64,000 nucleotides of DNA from Bacteroides caecigallinarum (GCF_021531075.1 NZ_JADYTJ010000008.1:29143-93142), one strand, 5' to 3'. Positions 8,766 through 18,608 are shown, numbered from the stretch's first letter. Made by a program: numbers and translations. The notes: generated by a model not told the origin, from the letters alone.

Positions 8766-10547
8766 ATGAAGAATATACGAAATTTCTGTATCATCGCACA
8801 TATCGACCACGGAAAATCTACTTTGGCGGACCGACTTCTGGAATATACGCAGACTATCAAGGTCACTGAAGGACAGATGCTTGACGACATGGATCTGGAG
8901 CGCGAACGTGGTATAACAATCAAGAGCCATGCCATCCAGATGGAATATACCTACAACGGTGAAAAATACATACTTAATCTTATTGACACTCCGGGACACG
9001 TGGACTTCTCATACGAGGTTTCGCGCTCTATTGCTGCATGCGAGGGAGCTTTGCTCATAGTTGATGCTTCGCAGGGAGTGCAGGCTCAGACTATCTCGAA
9101 TCTTTATATGGCACTTGAACACGACTTGGAGATTATTCCGGTTCTGAATAAGTGTGATATGGCAAGCGCAATGCCGGAAGAAGTGGAAGATGAAATAATA
9201 GACCTTCTGGGATGCAAGCGCGAAGAGATTATCCGTGCATCCGGTAAAACAGGTATGGGTGTTGAGGAAATCCTTAAGGCTGTTGTAGAACGTATACCTC
9301 ATCCGGTAGGTGACGAGGAAGCTCCTCTTCAGGCTCTTATCTTTGACTCTGTGTTCAACTCTTTCCGTGGAATTATTGCTTATTTCAAGATTGAGAACGG
9401 AGTGTTGAGAACAGGTGATAAGGTAAAATTCTTTAATACAGGAAAGGAATATGATGCCGACGAGATTGGTGTACTGAAGATGGATATGGTACCTCGTAAG
9501 GAACTGCGTACAGGAGACGTAGGGTATATTATTTCAGGTATCAAAACATCAAAAGAAGTTAAAGTAGGTGATACGATTACACATATTGCAAAACCTTGCG
9601 ACAAGGCCATCGACGGTTTTGAGGAAGTTAAACCGATGGTGTTTGCCGGTGTTTATCCTATTGAGGCAGAAGACTACGAAAACCTTAGAGCATCATTGGA
9701 AAAGCTTCAGCTTAACGATGCTTCGTTGACATTCCAGCCTGAATCTTCATTAGCATTGGGATTCGGTTTCCGTTGCGGATTCCTCGGATTGCTCCATATG
9801 GAAATTGTTCAGGAACGTCTGGACCGTGAGTTTGATATGAATGTTATTACCACTGTGCCTAACGTATCGTATATGATATACGACAAGCAGGGTGGAGTGC
9901 AGGAGGTACATAACCCTGGTGGTATGCCAGATCCTACATTGATAGACCATATAGAAGAACCGTTTATCGATGCTTCCATAATCACTTCTACAGATTATAT
10001 CGGTCCGATTATGACATTGTGTCTTGGCAAGCGTGGTGAGTTGGTTCGTCAGGACTATATCTCGGGTAACCGTGTGGAATTGCATTACAGGATGCCTCTT
10101 GGAGAAATAGTGATAGACTTCTATGATAAGTTGAAGAGTATTTCCAAGGGATATGCTTCGTTCGACTATCATCAGTCTGGTTTCCGTCCTTCAAAACTAG
10201 TCAAACTTGATATTCTTCTGAACGGTGAGTCTGTGGATGCGCTTTCCACTCTTACACACTTCGACAATGCGTACGACCTGGGACGACGTATGTGTGAGAA
10301 ACTGAAAGAACTTATTCCACGTCAGCAGTTTGAAATCGCAATCCAGGCTGCAATCGGTGCGAAGATTATCGCTCGCGAAACTATCAAGGCTGTGCGTAAG
10401 GATGTAACTGCGAAATGTTACGGTGGTGACGTGAGCCGTAAGCGTAAACTTCTGGAAAAACAGAAGAAAGGTAAGAAACGTATGAAGCAGATTGGTACAG
10501 TGGAAGTGCCTCAGAAAGCATTCCTTGCAGTATTGAAACTCGACTAA
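8766..10547 (+). CDS. lepA: Elongation factor 4 (LepA)
   Basis: Translational GTPase of 593 residues. The G1 loop [11 protein letters not shown]2/G3 region ([15 protein letters not shown]) and G4 NKCD are all present. The C-terminal LepA-specific part includes [15 protein letters not shown] and a Lys/Arg-rich end ([17 protein letters not shown]). It back-translocates or remodels stalled ribosomes. It is a monocistronic unit with its own promoter and a terminator after the stop. Confidence 0.98.
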   Translation: MKNIRNFCIIAHIDHGKSTLADRLLEYTQTIKVTEGQMLDDMDLERERGITIKSHAIQMEYTYNGEKYILNLIDTPGHVDFSYEVSRSIAACEGALLIVDASQGVQAQTISNLYMALEHDLEIIPVLNKCDMASAMPEEVEDEIIDLLGCKREEIIRASGKTGMGVEEILKAVVERIPHPVGDEEAPLQALIFDSVFNSFRGIIAYFKIENGVLRTGDKVKFFNTGKEYDADEIGVLKMDMVPRKELRTGDVGYIISGIKTSKEVKVGDTITHIAKPCDKAIDGFEEVKPMVFAGVYPIEAEDYENLRASLEKLQLNDASLTFQPESSLALGFGFRCGFLGLLHMEIVQERLDREFDMNVITTVPNVSYMIYDKQGGVQEVHNPGGMPDPTLIDHIEEPFIDASIITSTDYIGPIMTLCLGKRGELVRQDYISGNRVELHYRMPLGEIVIDFYDKLKSISKGYASFDYHQSGFRPSKLVKLDILLNGESVDALSTLTHFDNAYDLGRRMCEKLKELIPRQQFEIAIQAAIGAKIIARETIKAVRKDVTAKCYGGDVSRKRKLLEKQKKGKKRMKQIGTVEVPQKAFLAVLKLD

Positions 10548-10569
10548 TGACTATAACTGTATAATGAAC

Positions 10570-10614
10570 GAATCCATGACGGTGTGTTTTTATTCTGTCA
10601 TGGATTCTTTTTTT
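10570..10614 (+). terminator. Intrinsic terminator after lepA
   Basis: Stem GAATCCATGAC (10570-10580) with GTCATGGATTC (10597-10607), followed by seven T residues. Confidence 0.9.
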
Positions 10615-10628
10615 ATTGATATAGGGAT

Positions 10629-10663
10629 AAAAAAATACCAGACATATCTTTTGATATGTCTGG
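10629..10663 (-). terminator. Intrinsic terminator after the rubrerythrin gene
   Basis: Perfect 11-bp stem CCAGACATATC (10638-10648) / GATATGTCTGG (10653-10663) with a TTTT loop. Read leftward it is followed by a T tract (10629-10635), so it serves the minus-strand gene. Confidence 0.85.
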
Positions 10664-10688
10664 CATAAACCTATTCTGTAATAGTAAA

Positions 10689-11240
10689 TTATTTCTTGAA
10701 GTATCTGTTGTACAAACCTTCGAAACCTTTTCCGTGACGAGCTTCGTCCTTAGCCATTTCGTGAACTGTATCGTGGATAGCGTCAAGGTTAAGAGCTTTA
10801 GCACGAGTAGCGATACGCTTCTTGTCAGCGCAAGCACCGCTTTCAGCGTTCATACGCTTTTCAAGGTTTGTCTTAGTATCCCATACGCAGTCGCCAAGAA
10901 GTTCAGCGAACTTAGCAGCGTGTTCTGCTTCTTCCCAAGCGTAACGTTTGAAAGCTTCAGCTACTTCTGGATAGCCTTCGCGGTCAGCCTGACGGCTCAT
11001 AGCCAAGTACATACCTACTTCTGTACATTCGCCCATGAAGTGGTTGTTAAGGTCTTTAATCATTTCTTCGTCGCAACCTTTAGCTACACCGATTACGTGT
11101 TCGTCTGCAAACTGAAGACCACCTTCTGTCTCTTCCATTTCTTTGAATTTAGAAGCTGGAGCCTTACACAATGGACACTTTTCAGGAGCTGAGTCACCTT
11201 CGTGGATATAACCACATACTGTACAGATAAATTTCTTCAT
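10689..11240 (-). CDS. rbr: Reverse rubrerythrin (rubredoxin domain first)
   Basis: Non-haem iron peroxidase of 183 residues. The rubredoxin-type Fe(Cys)4 site is at the N-terminus ([11 protein letters not shown] and EKCPLCKAP, residues 6-26). The di-iron ferritin-like domain follows, with ligands in [19 protein letters not shown] and [10 protein letters not shown]. This order is the reverse of classical rubrerythrin and matches the reverse rubrerythrins of anaerobes, which reduce H2O2 and O2 with NADH-derived electrons. It lies 49 bp downstream of a Fur/PerR-type regulator on the same strand, consistent with peroxide control. Confidence 0.9.
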   Translation of the reverse strand: MKKFICTVCGYIHEGDSAPEKCPLCKAPASKFKEMEETEGGLQFADEHVIGVAKGCDEEMIKDLNNHFMGECTEVGMYLAMSRQADREGYPEVAEAFKRYAWEEAEHAAKFAELLGDCVWDTKTNLEKRMNAESGACADKKRIATRAKALNLDAIHDTVHEMAKDEARHGKGFEGLYNRYFKK

Positions 11241-11289
11241 AATAGTAATAAGTTAGTTAGTTGTTAAATTAATATTTTGTAATCCGATT

Positions 11290-11724
11290 CTAGTTTTTGT
11301 CGGAATTATTCCTTTTGCAGTCAGGGCAAACACCTTTGTAATAGTTGTGTACCTCTTCAACACAGAATCCTTTGTCTGCCATGTTATTCATGGTTTTTTC
11401 GTTGATATGCATAGGCACATCGAAAATCTTACCGCAACATTTGCACTGGAAATGTGCATGTGCCGATGTATCACCATCAAAACAAGCATTGCGCTCGTCT
11501 ATCGTTAGCATCTTTGCGGCTCCATGTTCAACAAACAACTTCAGTGTGTTATATACAGTTGTTTTTGAAAGGGTAGGAATATTATCGTGAAGTGCCATAT
11601 AAATCTCATCAATACAAGGATGGGTATGATGCTTCAGGAGATAGTCCATAATTGCGATGCGTTGTACGGATGGCTTGATGTCGTAACTAAGCAAATATTC
11701 GTAAACGTTCATACTCTCTTTCAA
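11290..11724 (-). CDS. Fur-family regulator, probably PerR-like
   Basis: Protein of 144 residues with an N-terminal winged helix (SVQRIAIMDYLLKHHTHPCIDEIY) and a C-terminal metal domain. Two CxxC pairs (CKCCGKIF and CPDCKRN) form the structural zinc site, and HAHFQCKCCG contributes histidines. The neighbouring reverse rubrerythrin gene suggests peroxide sensing (PerR) rather than iron sensing (Fur). That assignment is inference. The promoter is a -7 element on the minus strand at 11756-11763. Confidence 0.85.
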   Translation of the reverse strand: MKESMNVYEYLLSYDIKPSVQRIAIMDYLLKHHTHPCIDEIYMALHDNIPTLSKTTVYNTLKLFVEHGAAKMLTIDERNACFDGDTSAHAHFQCKCCGKIFDVPMHINEKTMNNMADKGFCVEEVHNYYKGVCPDCKRNNSDKN

Positions 11725-11755
11725 TTCTGTAATTATTACAATTTTATTTCAATGG

Positions 11756-11763
11756 CAAAGATA
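11756..11763 (-). promoter_or_regulatory. -7 promoter element of the perR-like gene
   Basis: Minus-strand TATCTTTG, an exact consensus match 32 bp upstream of the regulator's ATG. It lies in the divergent gap shared with nadE. Confidence 0.55.
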
Positions 11764-11849
11764 CAAACTTTTTTCTAAACTACAAGTTCCAAACTTACTT
11801 TTTTGTTTTTTTTACTTTTAACTTATCTGCCGTGCAAAGGAATAATTTG

Positions 11850-11857
11850 TATTTTTG
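11850..11857 (+). promoter_or_regulatory. -7 promoter element of nadE
   Basis: TATTTTTG, an exact TAnnTTTG match, 29 bp before the ATG at 11887. This position supports the shorter nadE start over an in-frame ATG at 11803, which would lie upstream of the promoter. Confidence 0.6.
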
Positions 11858-11886
11858 CACTGACTATACATTATATAACAAATTAT

Positions 11887-13824
11887 ATGAAATTTGGTTT
11901 TGTAAAAGTGGCGGCTGCCATTCCTGCGGTAAGGGTGGCCGACTGTAAATTCAATGCACAGCAGACTGAGGCACAGATTATGGTTGCCGATGGCAAAGGA
12001 GTGCAGATTGTGATTTTTCCCGAACTGAATCTTACGGGATATTCATGTGGCGACCTGTTTTCCCATCAGCTTCTGATTGATCAGGCAGAGATGGCTTTGA
12101 TACAGGTAATGAACAATACCCGTCAGTTGGATATTATATCTATAGTGGGCATGCCCGTTATGGTCAACTCTACTTTGGCCAATTGTGCGGTTGTATTCCA
12201 GAAAGGAAAGATTCTTGGAGTGGTGCCTAAAACCTATCTTCCAAATTATAAGGAATTTTATGAACAGAGATGGTTTGCATCGTCGTTAACATATGCTGGA
12301 GTTTCGTCAGTGAGGCTATGCGGACAGATAGTGCCATTTGGTAAGAATCTGCTTTTCGACACATCGGATACGTGCTTCGGAATAGAAATATGCGAGGATG
12401 TATGGGCTCCTGTACCTCCAAGCTCAGAACTGGTGCTGAAGGGAGCAGAGATAATATTCAATATGTCTGCCGATACAGAGAATATAGCTAAGCATCAGTA
12501 TCTGCGCTCGTTGCTTGCACAGCAGTCGGCACGCTGTCTGGCAGGATATGTTTTCGCATCAAGCGGTTTTGGTGAATCTACAACAGATGTGGTATTTGCC
12601 GGAAATGCCCTTATCTATGAAAACGGAACCTTGCTTGCCGAAGCTGAGCGTTTTTCATTCAATGAGCAGTTGGTGGTCAGCGAAATAGATGTGGAGCGTT
12701 TGCGTGGCGAGCGTCTTGTCAATACTACTTTTACTGCCAGCATAAGAGCATATGGAGCAGGGGATGTGCAGCATATTCAGGCTGAGCTTGTAAATAGTCG
12801 CGACCTATCGCTTACTAGATATGTAGACCCTCATCCTTTTGTTCCTGCAGGTGGAAAACTTCTTGACGAAAGATGTGAGGAGATATTCTCTATTCAGGTG
12901 GCAGGACTTGCAAAACGACTTGTACACACCAACTGCAAAACAGTAGTGGTAGGTATATCAGGTGGACTTGATTCTACTCTTGCTTTACTTGTGTGCGTTA
13001 AGACTTTCGATAAGTTGGGATTGCCACGCAAGGGTATAGTAGGTATCACTATGCCTGGATTCGGTACAACGGACCGCACATACAACAATGCTCTTACACT
13101 GATGAGTTCGCTCCAGGTCACTACCAAGGAAATCAGCATCAAGGATGCATGCATACAGCACTTCAAGGATATAGAGCACGACATGTCTGTTCATGATGTT
13201 ACATACGAAAACGGTCAGGCCCGCGAGCGTACTCAAATCCTCATGGATTATGCCAATAAGATTGGCGGTCTGGTGATTGGTACCGGCGACTTGTCTGAAC
13301 TTGCTCTTGGTTGGGCAACTTATAATGGCGACCATATGTCGATGTATGGTGTAAATGCCAGCATACCTAAGACACTGGTGCGCTATCTTGTAAACTGGGT
13401 GGCACAGACGGGTGTAGACGTGATTTCGCGCAACACATTGCTTGATATTATAGATACTCCTATCAGTCCGGAACTTATTCCTGCCGATGAAAATGGAAAT
13501 ATCAAACAGAAGACTGAAGACCTTGTAGGTCCGTATGAACTTCACGACTTCTTCCTGTATTATTTCCTAAGATTCGGAATGCGTCCGGCAAAGATTTTCT
13601 ATCTGGCAGAGATAGCTTTCAGAGGAATGTACGACAGCACTACCATAAAAAAATGGCTGACTAATTTCTGCCGTCGTTTCTTCAATCAGCAGTTCAAACG
13701 TTCCTGTCTTCCTGACGGACCTAAGGTGGGTTCTGTTTCACTCAGTCCAAGAGGTGACTGGCGTATGCCAAGCGATGCCAGTGCGGCAATGTGGCTTAAG
13801 GAATGTGAAGAACTTGTAGGATGA
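11887..13824 (+). CDS. nadE: Glutamine-dependent NAD+ synthetase
   Basis: Two-domain enzyme of 645 residues that makes NAD+ from nicotinic acid adenine dinucleotide with glutamine as nitrogen donor. The N-terminal nitrilase-type glutaminase has the Glu (FPELNLTGYS), Lys (PKTYLPNYKEFYE) and Cys (FGIEICEDVW) triad. The C-terminal synthetase has the PP-loop GISGGLDSTLAL. The start at 11887 (MKFGFVKVAAAIP) is chosen because the residues encoded before it are not family-like and the promoter falls inside that stretch. It converges on the hydrolase gene across a palindrome array. Confidence 0.96.
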   Translation: MKFGFVKVAAAIPAVRVADCKFNAQQTEAQIMVADGKGVQIVIFPELNLTGYSCGDLFSHQLLIDQAEMALIQVMNNTRQLDIISIVGMPVMVNSTLANCAVVFQKGKILGVVPKTYLPNYKEFYEQRWFASSLTYAGVSSVRLCGQIVPFGKNLLFDTSDTCFGIEICEDVWAPVPPSSELVLKGAEIIFNMSADTENIAKHQYLRSLLAQQSARCLAGYVFASSGFGESTTDVVFAGNALIYENGTLLAEAERFSFNEQLVVSEIDVERLRGERLVNTTFTASIRAYGAGDVQHIQAELVNSRDLSLTRYVDPHPFVPAGGKLLDERCEEIFSIQVAGLAKRLVHTNCKTVVVGISGGLDSTLALLVCVKTFDKLGLPRKGIVGITMPGFGTTDRTYNNALTLMSSLQVTTKEISIKDACIQHFKDIEHDMSVHDVTYENGQARERTQILMDYANKIGGLVIGTGDLSELALGWATYNGDHMSMYGVNASIPKTLVRYLVNWVAQTGVDVISRNTLLDIIDTPISPELIPADENGNIKQKTEDLVGPYELHDFFLYYFLRFGMRPAKIFYLAEIAFRGMYDSTTIKKWLTNFCRRFFNQQFKRSCLPDGPKVGSVSLSPRGDWRMPSDASAAMWLKECEELVG

Positions 13825-13832
13825 TTTTATAA

Positions 13833-13932
13833 ATGTCATGGCATAATTACCGTGACACGTTCGTGTTACACGCGTTGCACGTACGTGTCACTTTCGTCAC
13901 ACGAACGTGTTCCAATCGTTACACGTACGTGT
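13833..13932. repeat. Array of five 12-bp near-palindromes at exact 22-bp steps
   Basis: Units start at 13833 (ATGTCATGGCAT), 13855 (ACACGTTCGTGT), 13877 (GCACGTACGTGT), 13899 (ACACGAACGTGT) and 13921 (ACACGTACGTGT). Each step is 22 bp. The 10-bp spacers differ, but four of the five have CGT at spacer positions 7-9. Copy 4 is the reverse complement of copy 2. The array fills the gap between convergent nadE and the hydrolase gene, where no ordinary T-tract terminator is visible. Function unknown. Confidence 0.85.
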
Positions 13933-13967
13933 GACGCTAATTTTATATAGGAGTTTTGTGAATTCTG

Positions 13968-14918
13968 TCAATTGATATATTTATCGGTAAACGCTTTTAC
14001 CTTCTTGGTGTATTCTTCCGGATAGTTTTTATACGATGTAGCATGGTCTGTTTCAGGTACAAGCCATATTTCTTTTGGCTCTGATTTTGCTGCATACACT
14101 TCGTTTACCATGTATGTAGGAACGAAATCATCCTTGTCGCCATGTATGAAGAACATCGGTTTGTTGCATTTTTTCACTTGCTCTATGGCAGAAGCTTCGT
14201 GGAAATTCCATCCGTTCTGAAGTTGGCAAATCCAGCTTGCTGTGTACAGCAGTGGGAATGCCGGCAGATTGAACTGCTCTTTAAGCTCTTTCTTGAACTG
14301 TTCCCAAACACTGGTGTATCCGCAGTCCTCTACAAAACATCTGATATAATCAGGTAAAACTTCGCCCGAAGTCATCATGGTAGTTGCTGCACCCATTGAT
14401 ATTCCGTGGACAACAGCCTGGATAGAGTCGCCGAAAATTCCCGGAGTCAGGTTTATCCATTCCTTCACGTCAAGACGGTCCAGCCATCCCATCTGTATGG
14501 CATCGCCTCCGCTCAGTCCGGTATATCTCAGATCAGGGATTATGATGTTGTAACCCAAAGACTGATTGTACATATATCCTATGTGGAACATCCTTATTGC
14601 GCTGTCCGTATATCCATGTACTATTACCGCTGTCTTTTTTGTCGGGTGTGATGCATATGCATAATAAGCATGCAGTCTGATTCCATCCGGTGCAGTAATG
14701 AATGTATCTTTCAGCAGTTGATTTCCCTGAAGGCTGTCCAGCCATCCGTTTATCTGGGGATAAGTGTCGCGCATATAAGCTTCCGAACCTGCAAGGTCTT
14801 TACCCCTGTTTTCCGGGCGAAGAGAATAGTCTATCATGTACAGACTTCCTCCCACCAGTCCGCCCGCTATCAGAATGATAATGACAGCAAGGCTGATGAT
14901 TAATTTCTTATGTTTCAT
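13968..14918 (-). CDS. Membrane-anchored alpha/beta hydrolase
   Basis: Protein of 316 residues with an N-terminal signal anchor (LIISLAVIIILIAGGLVGG), then an alpha/beta hydrolase domain. The nucleophile elbow is GISMGAAT, the acid is probably the Asp of HGDKDDFVP, and the His is in ETDHATSY. An HGYTDS oxyanion-type segment lies ahead of the elbow. It resembles YhfR/BAAT-like serine hydrolases of the cell envelope; the substrate is unknown. It is the last gene of the leftward phoH-purC-menG-aroE cluster (9 bp from aroE). Confidence 0.85.
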   Translation of the reverse strand: MKHKKLIISLAVIIILIAGGLVGGSLYMIDYSLRPENRGKDLAGSEAYMRDTYPQINGWLDSLQGNQLLKDTFITAPDGIRLHAYYAYASHPTKKTAVIVHGYTDSAIRMFHIGYMYNQSLGYNIIIPDLRYTGLSGGDAIQMGWLDRLDVKEWINLTPGIFGDSIQAVVHGISMGAATTMMTSGEVLPDYIRCFVEDCGYTSVWEQFKKELKEQFNLPAFPLLYTASWICQLQNGWNFHEASAIEQVKKCNKPMFFIHGDKDDFVPTYMVNEVYAAKSEPKEIWLVPETDHATSYKNYPEEYTKKVKAFTDKYIN

Positions 14919-14927
14919 ATTATAATA

Positions 14928-15671
14928 TTATTTGTTCCATATTTCCCATGCGCCGAAAGCCTGCAGCAGAAGCATTTCAAGTCCGTTTTTAACTATTGCT
15001 CCTCTTTCCGAACCGTTTTTCATGAATAGGGTAGTGTCCGGATTATAAAGCAAATCGTATAGCAAGTGTTCCGGAGTGAGGCAATCGTATGGAATGTTAG
15101 GGCATTCGTCCGCCTTTGGATACATGCCTGTAGGTGTACAGTTCACTATCACCTTATATTCTTTCATCACTTCCGGTGTTATATCGTCGTATGTTATGGT
15201 ATTTTCATTTCTTTTCGATCTTGACACGAATTTCGTTTCAAGCCCCAGTTTGTGAAGTCCGTAGTTGATGGCTTTAGATGCTCCCCCGGTACCTAAGATA
15301 AGAGCCTTCTTGTGGTGTGGTTCAAGCAGAGACTCTATTGATTGTGTGAACCCCATAACATCTGAGTTATAGCCTGTAAGTTTCAGTTTACCTTTGTTCT
15401 TTTCTATCTTGATTACGTTTACAGCTCCTATTGCCGCAGCATCTTTGTCAAGTTCGTCCAGATATCCTATCACCTGTTCCTTGTAAGGAATAGTAACATT
15501 CAGTCCGCAGAGGGTAGGGTTCGACTTTATTATTTTGTTAAAATCATCAATAGTCGGAATCTCAAAATTTACATACTCTGCATCAATATTTTCCGAATGA
15601 AATTTCTCGTTGAAAAAGTTTTTTGAGAAAGAATGCCCCAAAGGGTAACCGATTAAGCCGAATTTCTTCAT
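14928..15671 (-). CDS. aroE: Shikimate dehydrogenase
   Basis: NADP-dependent reduction of 3-dehydroshikimate in the aromatic amino-acid pathway. Of 247 residues, the start KKFGLIGYPLGHSFSKNFF holds the shikimate-binding Ser pair. The catalytic Lys is in LNVTIPYKEQV, and the nucleotide fold has LILGTGGASKA. It lies 18 bp downstream of menG on the same strand. Confidence 0.96.
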   Translation of the reverse strand: MKKFGLIGYPLGHSFSKNFFNEKFHSENIDAEYVNFEIPTIDDFNKIIKSNPTLCGLNVTIPYKEQVIGYLDELDKDAAAIGAVNVIKIEKNKGKLKLTGYNSDVMGFTQSIESLLEPHHKKALILGTGGASKAINYGLHKLGLETKFVSRSKRNENTITYDDITPEVMKEYKVIVNCTPTGMYPKADECPNIPYDCLTPEHLLYDLLYNPDTTLFMKNGSERGAIVKNGLEMLLLQAFGAWEIWNK

Positions 15672-15689
15672 TGTAGTAAAAATTTTAAG

Positions 15690-16430
15690 TTATTTTGTCG
15701 CAAAGTAGAGTGTACAGATACCTAATGTAAGTCTTTTGAATGTCACTTTGCTGAAACCTGCCTTATATAGAATTTGTTGCATTACTTCTCCCTGTGGAAA
15801 AGCCTTTATGGATTGTGGCAGGTATGTGTATGCACTGTTGTCTTTCGATAGTAATTTCCCGATTGTAGGAATTACGACTTTCGAGTAAATGGCATAAAGC
15901 TGTTTCATCGGAAATGTTTCCGGCTCGGACAGTTCCAATATGACCAGATGTCCGTCTGTTTTCAGAACGCGGTGCATTTCTGTCAGACCTTTGTCAAGGT
16001 TCTCGAAGTTGCGTACCCCGAATGCCACTGTTATGGCATCGAATCTGTTGTCGGGGAAGGAGAGTGAAGTACAGTCTTCCTTGGCAAAGGAAATCTGTCT
16101 TTCCAGTCCACACTGTTTTACCTTTTCACGTCCCACATTCATCATACCCTCCGAGATGTCGGTACCTATAAGCTCTTCCGGCTGAAGCACACGGCATGCC
16201 TGTATGGCAAAATCGCCTGTTCCTGTAGCTACGTCCATCATGTGCATAGGGCGGTATGGCTTGAGCATATTGATGGCCTTGCGTCGCCAGCTCTTGTCAA
16301 TACCAAGCGAAAGAACATGGTTCAGATTGTCGTAGGTGGGGGCAATGTTGTCGAACATTTTTTCTACCTGTACAGCTTTGCTTTCGTCCTGATTATAGGG
16401 TTTTATGTTTTCTTGAGGATAGTTTGACAT
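15690..16430 (-). CDS. menG: Demethylmenaquinone methyltransferase (MenG/UbiE)
   Basis: SAM-dependent methyltransferase for the last step of menaquinone synthesis. Motif I is [11 protein letters not shown], followed by GTDISEGMM and the UbiE-type signature [11 protein letters not shown]. The start at 16430 ([18 protein letters not shown]) gives 246 residues, the usual length. An upstream in-frame ATG at 16496 would add residues unlike the family and run through a GC-rich hairpin. Bacteroidales use menaquinone, so menG is the better symbol. Confidence 0.94.
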   Translation of the reverse strand: MSNYPQENIKPYNQDESKAVQVEKMFDNIAPTYDNLNHVLSLGIDKSWRRKAINMLKPYRPMHMMDVATGTGDFAIQACRVLQPEELIGTDISEGMMNVGREKVKQCGLERQISFAKEDCTSLSFPDNRFDAITVAFGVRNFENLDKGLTEMHRVLKTDGHLVILELSEPETFPMKQLYAIYSKVVIPTIGKLLSKDNSAYTYLPQSIKAFPQGEVMQQILYKAGFSKVTFKRLTLGICTLYFATK

Positions 16431-16470
16431 GTTGTGAGTTAGTGTAGGATTTGTGGATAGAATATATGAT

Positions 16471-16490
16471 GGGCGGGAAAAGCCCCGCCC
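16471..16490 (-). other. GC-rich intercistronic hairpin between purC and menG
   Basis: Perfect 7-bp stem GGGCGGG (16471-16477) / CCCGCCC (16484-16490) in the 68-bp gap between purC and the preferred menG start. No T tract follows in either direction, so it is not a typical terminator. It may be a processing or stability element. Confidence 0.6.
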
Positions 16491-16498
16491 GGTCATAA

Positions 16499-17443
16499 TT
16501 ATTTCAAGTATTCAGTAACGTTCTTTTCGATGCGTGATGCAAGCTCTGCTGTATCAGCCTTTACGAATGTTTCACCAGTGATGTGTTCGTAAAGTTCGAT
16601 GTAACGTTCGCTGATAGAGTTTACTATTTCCGGAGTCATTTCAGGAACAGTCTGTCCTTCCTTGCCCTGGAAGCCATTAGCCATCAGCCATTCGCGTACG
16701 AATTCCTTAGAAAGCTGTTTCTGAGGTTCGCCTTTTTCGAAACGTTCTTCGTAACCTTCTGAATAGAAGTAACGGCTTGAGTCAGGAGTGTGGATTTCGT
16801 CCATCAGATAAATCTGACCGTTGTGCTTACCGAACTCGTATTTAGTGTCTACGAGGATAAGACCACGTTCGGCAGCCATCTGTGTACCACGTTCGAACAA
16901 AGCCAGAGTATATTTCTCCAGTGTAGCATATTCTTCAGGAGTAGCAAGACCTTTAGCGAGGATTTCTTCTTTAGAGATATCTTCGTCGTGCATACCCATT
17001 TCAGCCTTAGTGGTAGGAGTGATGATTGGTGTAGGGAATTTCTGGTTCTCGCGCATACCTTCTGGAAGTTTCACACCGCAGATTTCGCGAACACCGCTCT
17101 TGTAAGCACGCCATGCGCTACCGCACAAGTAACCGCGAACAATCATTTCTACAGGGAAACCTTCGCACATTACACCCACAGTGACCATTGGGTCCGGAGT
17201 AGCGAGTTTCCAGTTTGGACAGATGTCAGTTGTAGCATCAAGGAATTTGGCTGCAATCTGGTTCAACATCTGGCCTTTGTAAGGAATACCTTCAGGCAAA
17301 ACAACGTCGAATGCCGAGATACGGTCTGTTGCAACCATGACTAATTTTTCACCGTTGATGTTGTAAACATCGCGAACTTTTCCGTGGTAAACACTCTTCT
17401 GACCAGGAAAGTTGAAGTCTGTTTTTGTTAATGCTTTACTCAT
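16499..17443 (-). CDS. purC: SAICAR synthetase (phosphoribosylaminoimidazole-succinocarboxamide synthase)
   Basis: ATP-dependent ligation of aspartate to CAIR in purine synthesis. At 314 residues it is the longer bacterial/eukaryote-like form. Recognisable segments are KVRDVY at the start, [19 protein letters not shown], the signature [13 protein letters not shown] and the C-terminal [13 protein letters not shown]. It is 39 bp downstream of phoH. Confidence 0.97.
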   Translation of the reverse strand: MSKALTKTDFNFPGQKSVYHGKVRDVYNINGEKLVMVATDRISAFDVVLPEGIPYKGQMLNQIAAKFLDATTDICPNWKLATPDPMVTVGVMCEGFPVEMIVRGYLCGSAWRAYKSGVREICGVKLPEGMRENQKFPTPIITPTTKAEMGMHDEDISKEEILAKGLATPEEYATLEKYTLALFERGTQMAAERGLILVDTKYEFGKHNGQIYLMDEIHTPDSSRYFYSEGYEERFEKGEPQKQLSKEFVREWLMANGFQGKEGQTVPEMTPEIVNSISERYIELYEHITGETFVKADTAELASRIEKNVTEYLK

Positions 17444-17482
17444 CTTTTCTATATATTTTAGGAAGTAAATATGTTTGTTTTA

Positions 17483-18505
17483 TTATTGTTTTGATGCGGC
17501 TTTCTTTTCTGTTTTCTCAGCCTTTTCGTCTTTTTCTGTCTTTGCTTTCTCCGCTTTCTGAGATTTTACTTTTTCTTCGAATTTCTCGTAAGCTTCCACA
17601 ATTCTTGTCACCAGTTTATGTCTTACGATATCCTTCTTGTTAAGCTCTATGAAACTGATGCCTTTCACGCCTTTCAGGATTTTCATGGCCTGTACCAATC
17701 CGGATGTCTGAGACGAAGGAAGGTCAATCTGAGTCATATCGCCGGTGATAATCATCTTGGTGTTCATACCCATACGGGTGAGGAACATCTTTATCTGCTG
17801 TGTAGTTGTATTCTGAGCCTCATCAAGAATTACTACCGCATCGTTCAGCGTACGTCCGCGCATGAAAGCCAGTGGGGCTATCTGTATGATGTTCAGTTCC
17901 ATGTATTCCTTCAGCTTGACGGCAGGAATCATGTCTTGCAGTGCGTCGTACAGTGGTTGCAGATACGGGTCTATCTTGTCCTTCATGTCTCCCGGAAGGA
18001 ATCCCAGTTTCTCGCCTGCCTCTACAGCCGGACGGCTTAATATTATTTTTTTTATTTCCTTATTCTTGAGAGCTCTCACAGCCAGAGCTATTGCGGTATA
18101 AGTTTTGCCCGAACCGGCCGGTCCTATGGCGAATATCATATCGTTTTTTTCAAAGTCCTTTACCAGCTTCAACTGATTAGGACTTCTGGGAATGATAGGT
18201 TTTCCGGTAACGCTGAACACTATTGCTTCGCTGTTCTTTTCTATTTTTGTGTTCTTGCCTTTTACTATATCCAGAATAACCTCCTCGTTGAGCGAATTGT
18301 ATATCGAGCAGTGTTTTTCCAGTGCTGTCACAGCTTCTTCGAAGGCACACATTTCTTCCTCGTCTCCCATTATCTTTATGACATTTCCTCTAGCCACTAT
18401 CCTCAGTTTGGGAAACAGAGCCTTTATCATTTGCATGTTGACGTTGTTCACGCCATAGAAGATAACCGGATCGATATCTTCAAGTACAATATGTTTTTCT
18501 ATCAT
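17483..18505 (-). CDS. phoH: PhoH-family ATPase
   Basis: Cytoplasmic P-loop protein of 340 residues with an N-terminal KH-like part and a PhoH ATPase core. Walker A is GPAGSGKTYTA (about residue 135) and Walker B is VVILDEAQN. The last 30 or so residues are a Lys/Glu/Ala-rich tail (EKAKTEKDEKAEKTEKKA) beyond the usual end. PhoH proteins are linked to RNA metabolism; the exact role is unsettled. It is the first gene of the five-gene leftward operon, with a -7 element at 18547-18554. Confidence 0.93.
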   Translation of the reverse strand: MIEKHIVLEDIDPVIFYGVNNVNMQMIKALFPKLRIVARGNVIKIMGDEEEMCAFEEAVTALEKHCSIYNSLNEEVILDIVKGKNTKIEKNSEAIVFSVTGKPIIPRSPNQLKLVKDFEKNDMIFAIGPAGSGKTYTAIALAVRALKNKEIKKIILSRPAVEAGEKLGFLPGDMKDKIDPYLQPLYDALQDMIPAVKLKEYMELNIIQIAPLAFMRGRTLNDAVVILDEAQNTTTQQIKMFLTRMGMNTKMIITGDMTQIDLPSSQTSGLVQAMKILKGVKGISFIELNKKDIVRHKLVTRIVEAYEKFEEKVKSQKAEKAKTEKDEKAEKTEKKAASKQ

Positions 18506-18546
18506 TCAGTCAAATTCAATATGCTTTAGTTTTGTATATTTTTCTG

Positions 18547-18554
18547 CAAATTTA
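18547..18554 (-). promoter_or_regulatory. -7 promoter element of the phoH operon
   Basis: Minus-strand TAAATTTG, an exact TAnnTTTG match 42 bp upstream of phoH. No well-spaced -33 TTTG is seen. Confidence 0.5.
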
Positions 18555-18608
18555 ATGAATCCTTTTGATTGTTATGTAGAAATAGGTATAAAAAATGCCG
18601 ACTTAGGA

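Noticed and set aside
13832..13967. CRISPR-like or transposon end for the nadE array
   Set aside because: Units are only 12 bp, palindromic and 22 bp apart, with no cas gene, transposase or target duplication nearby.
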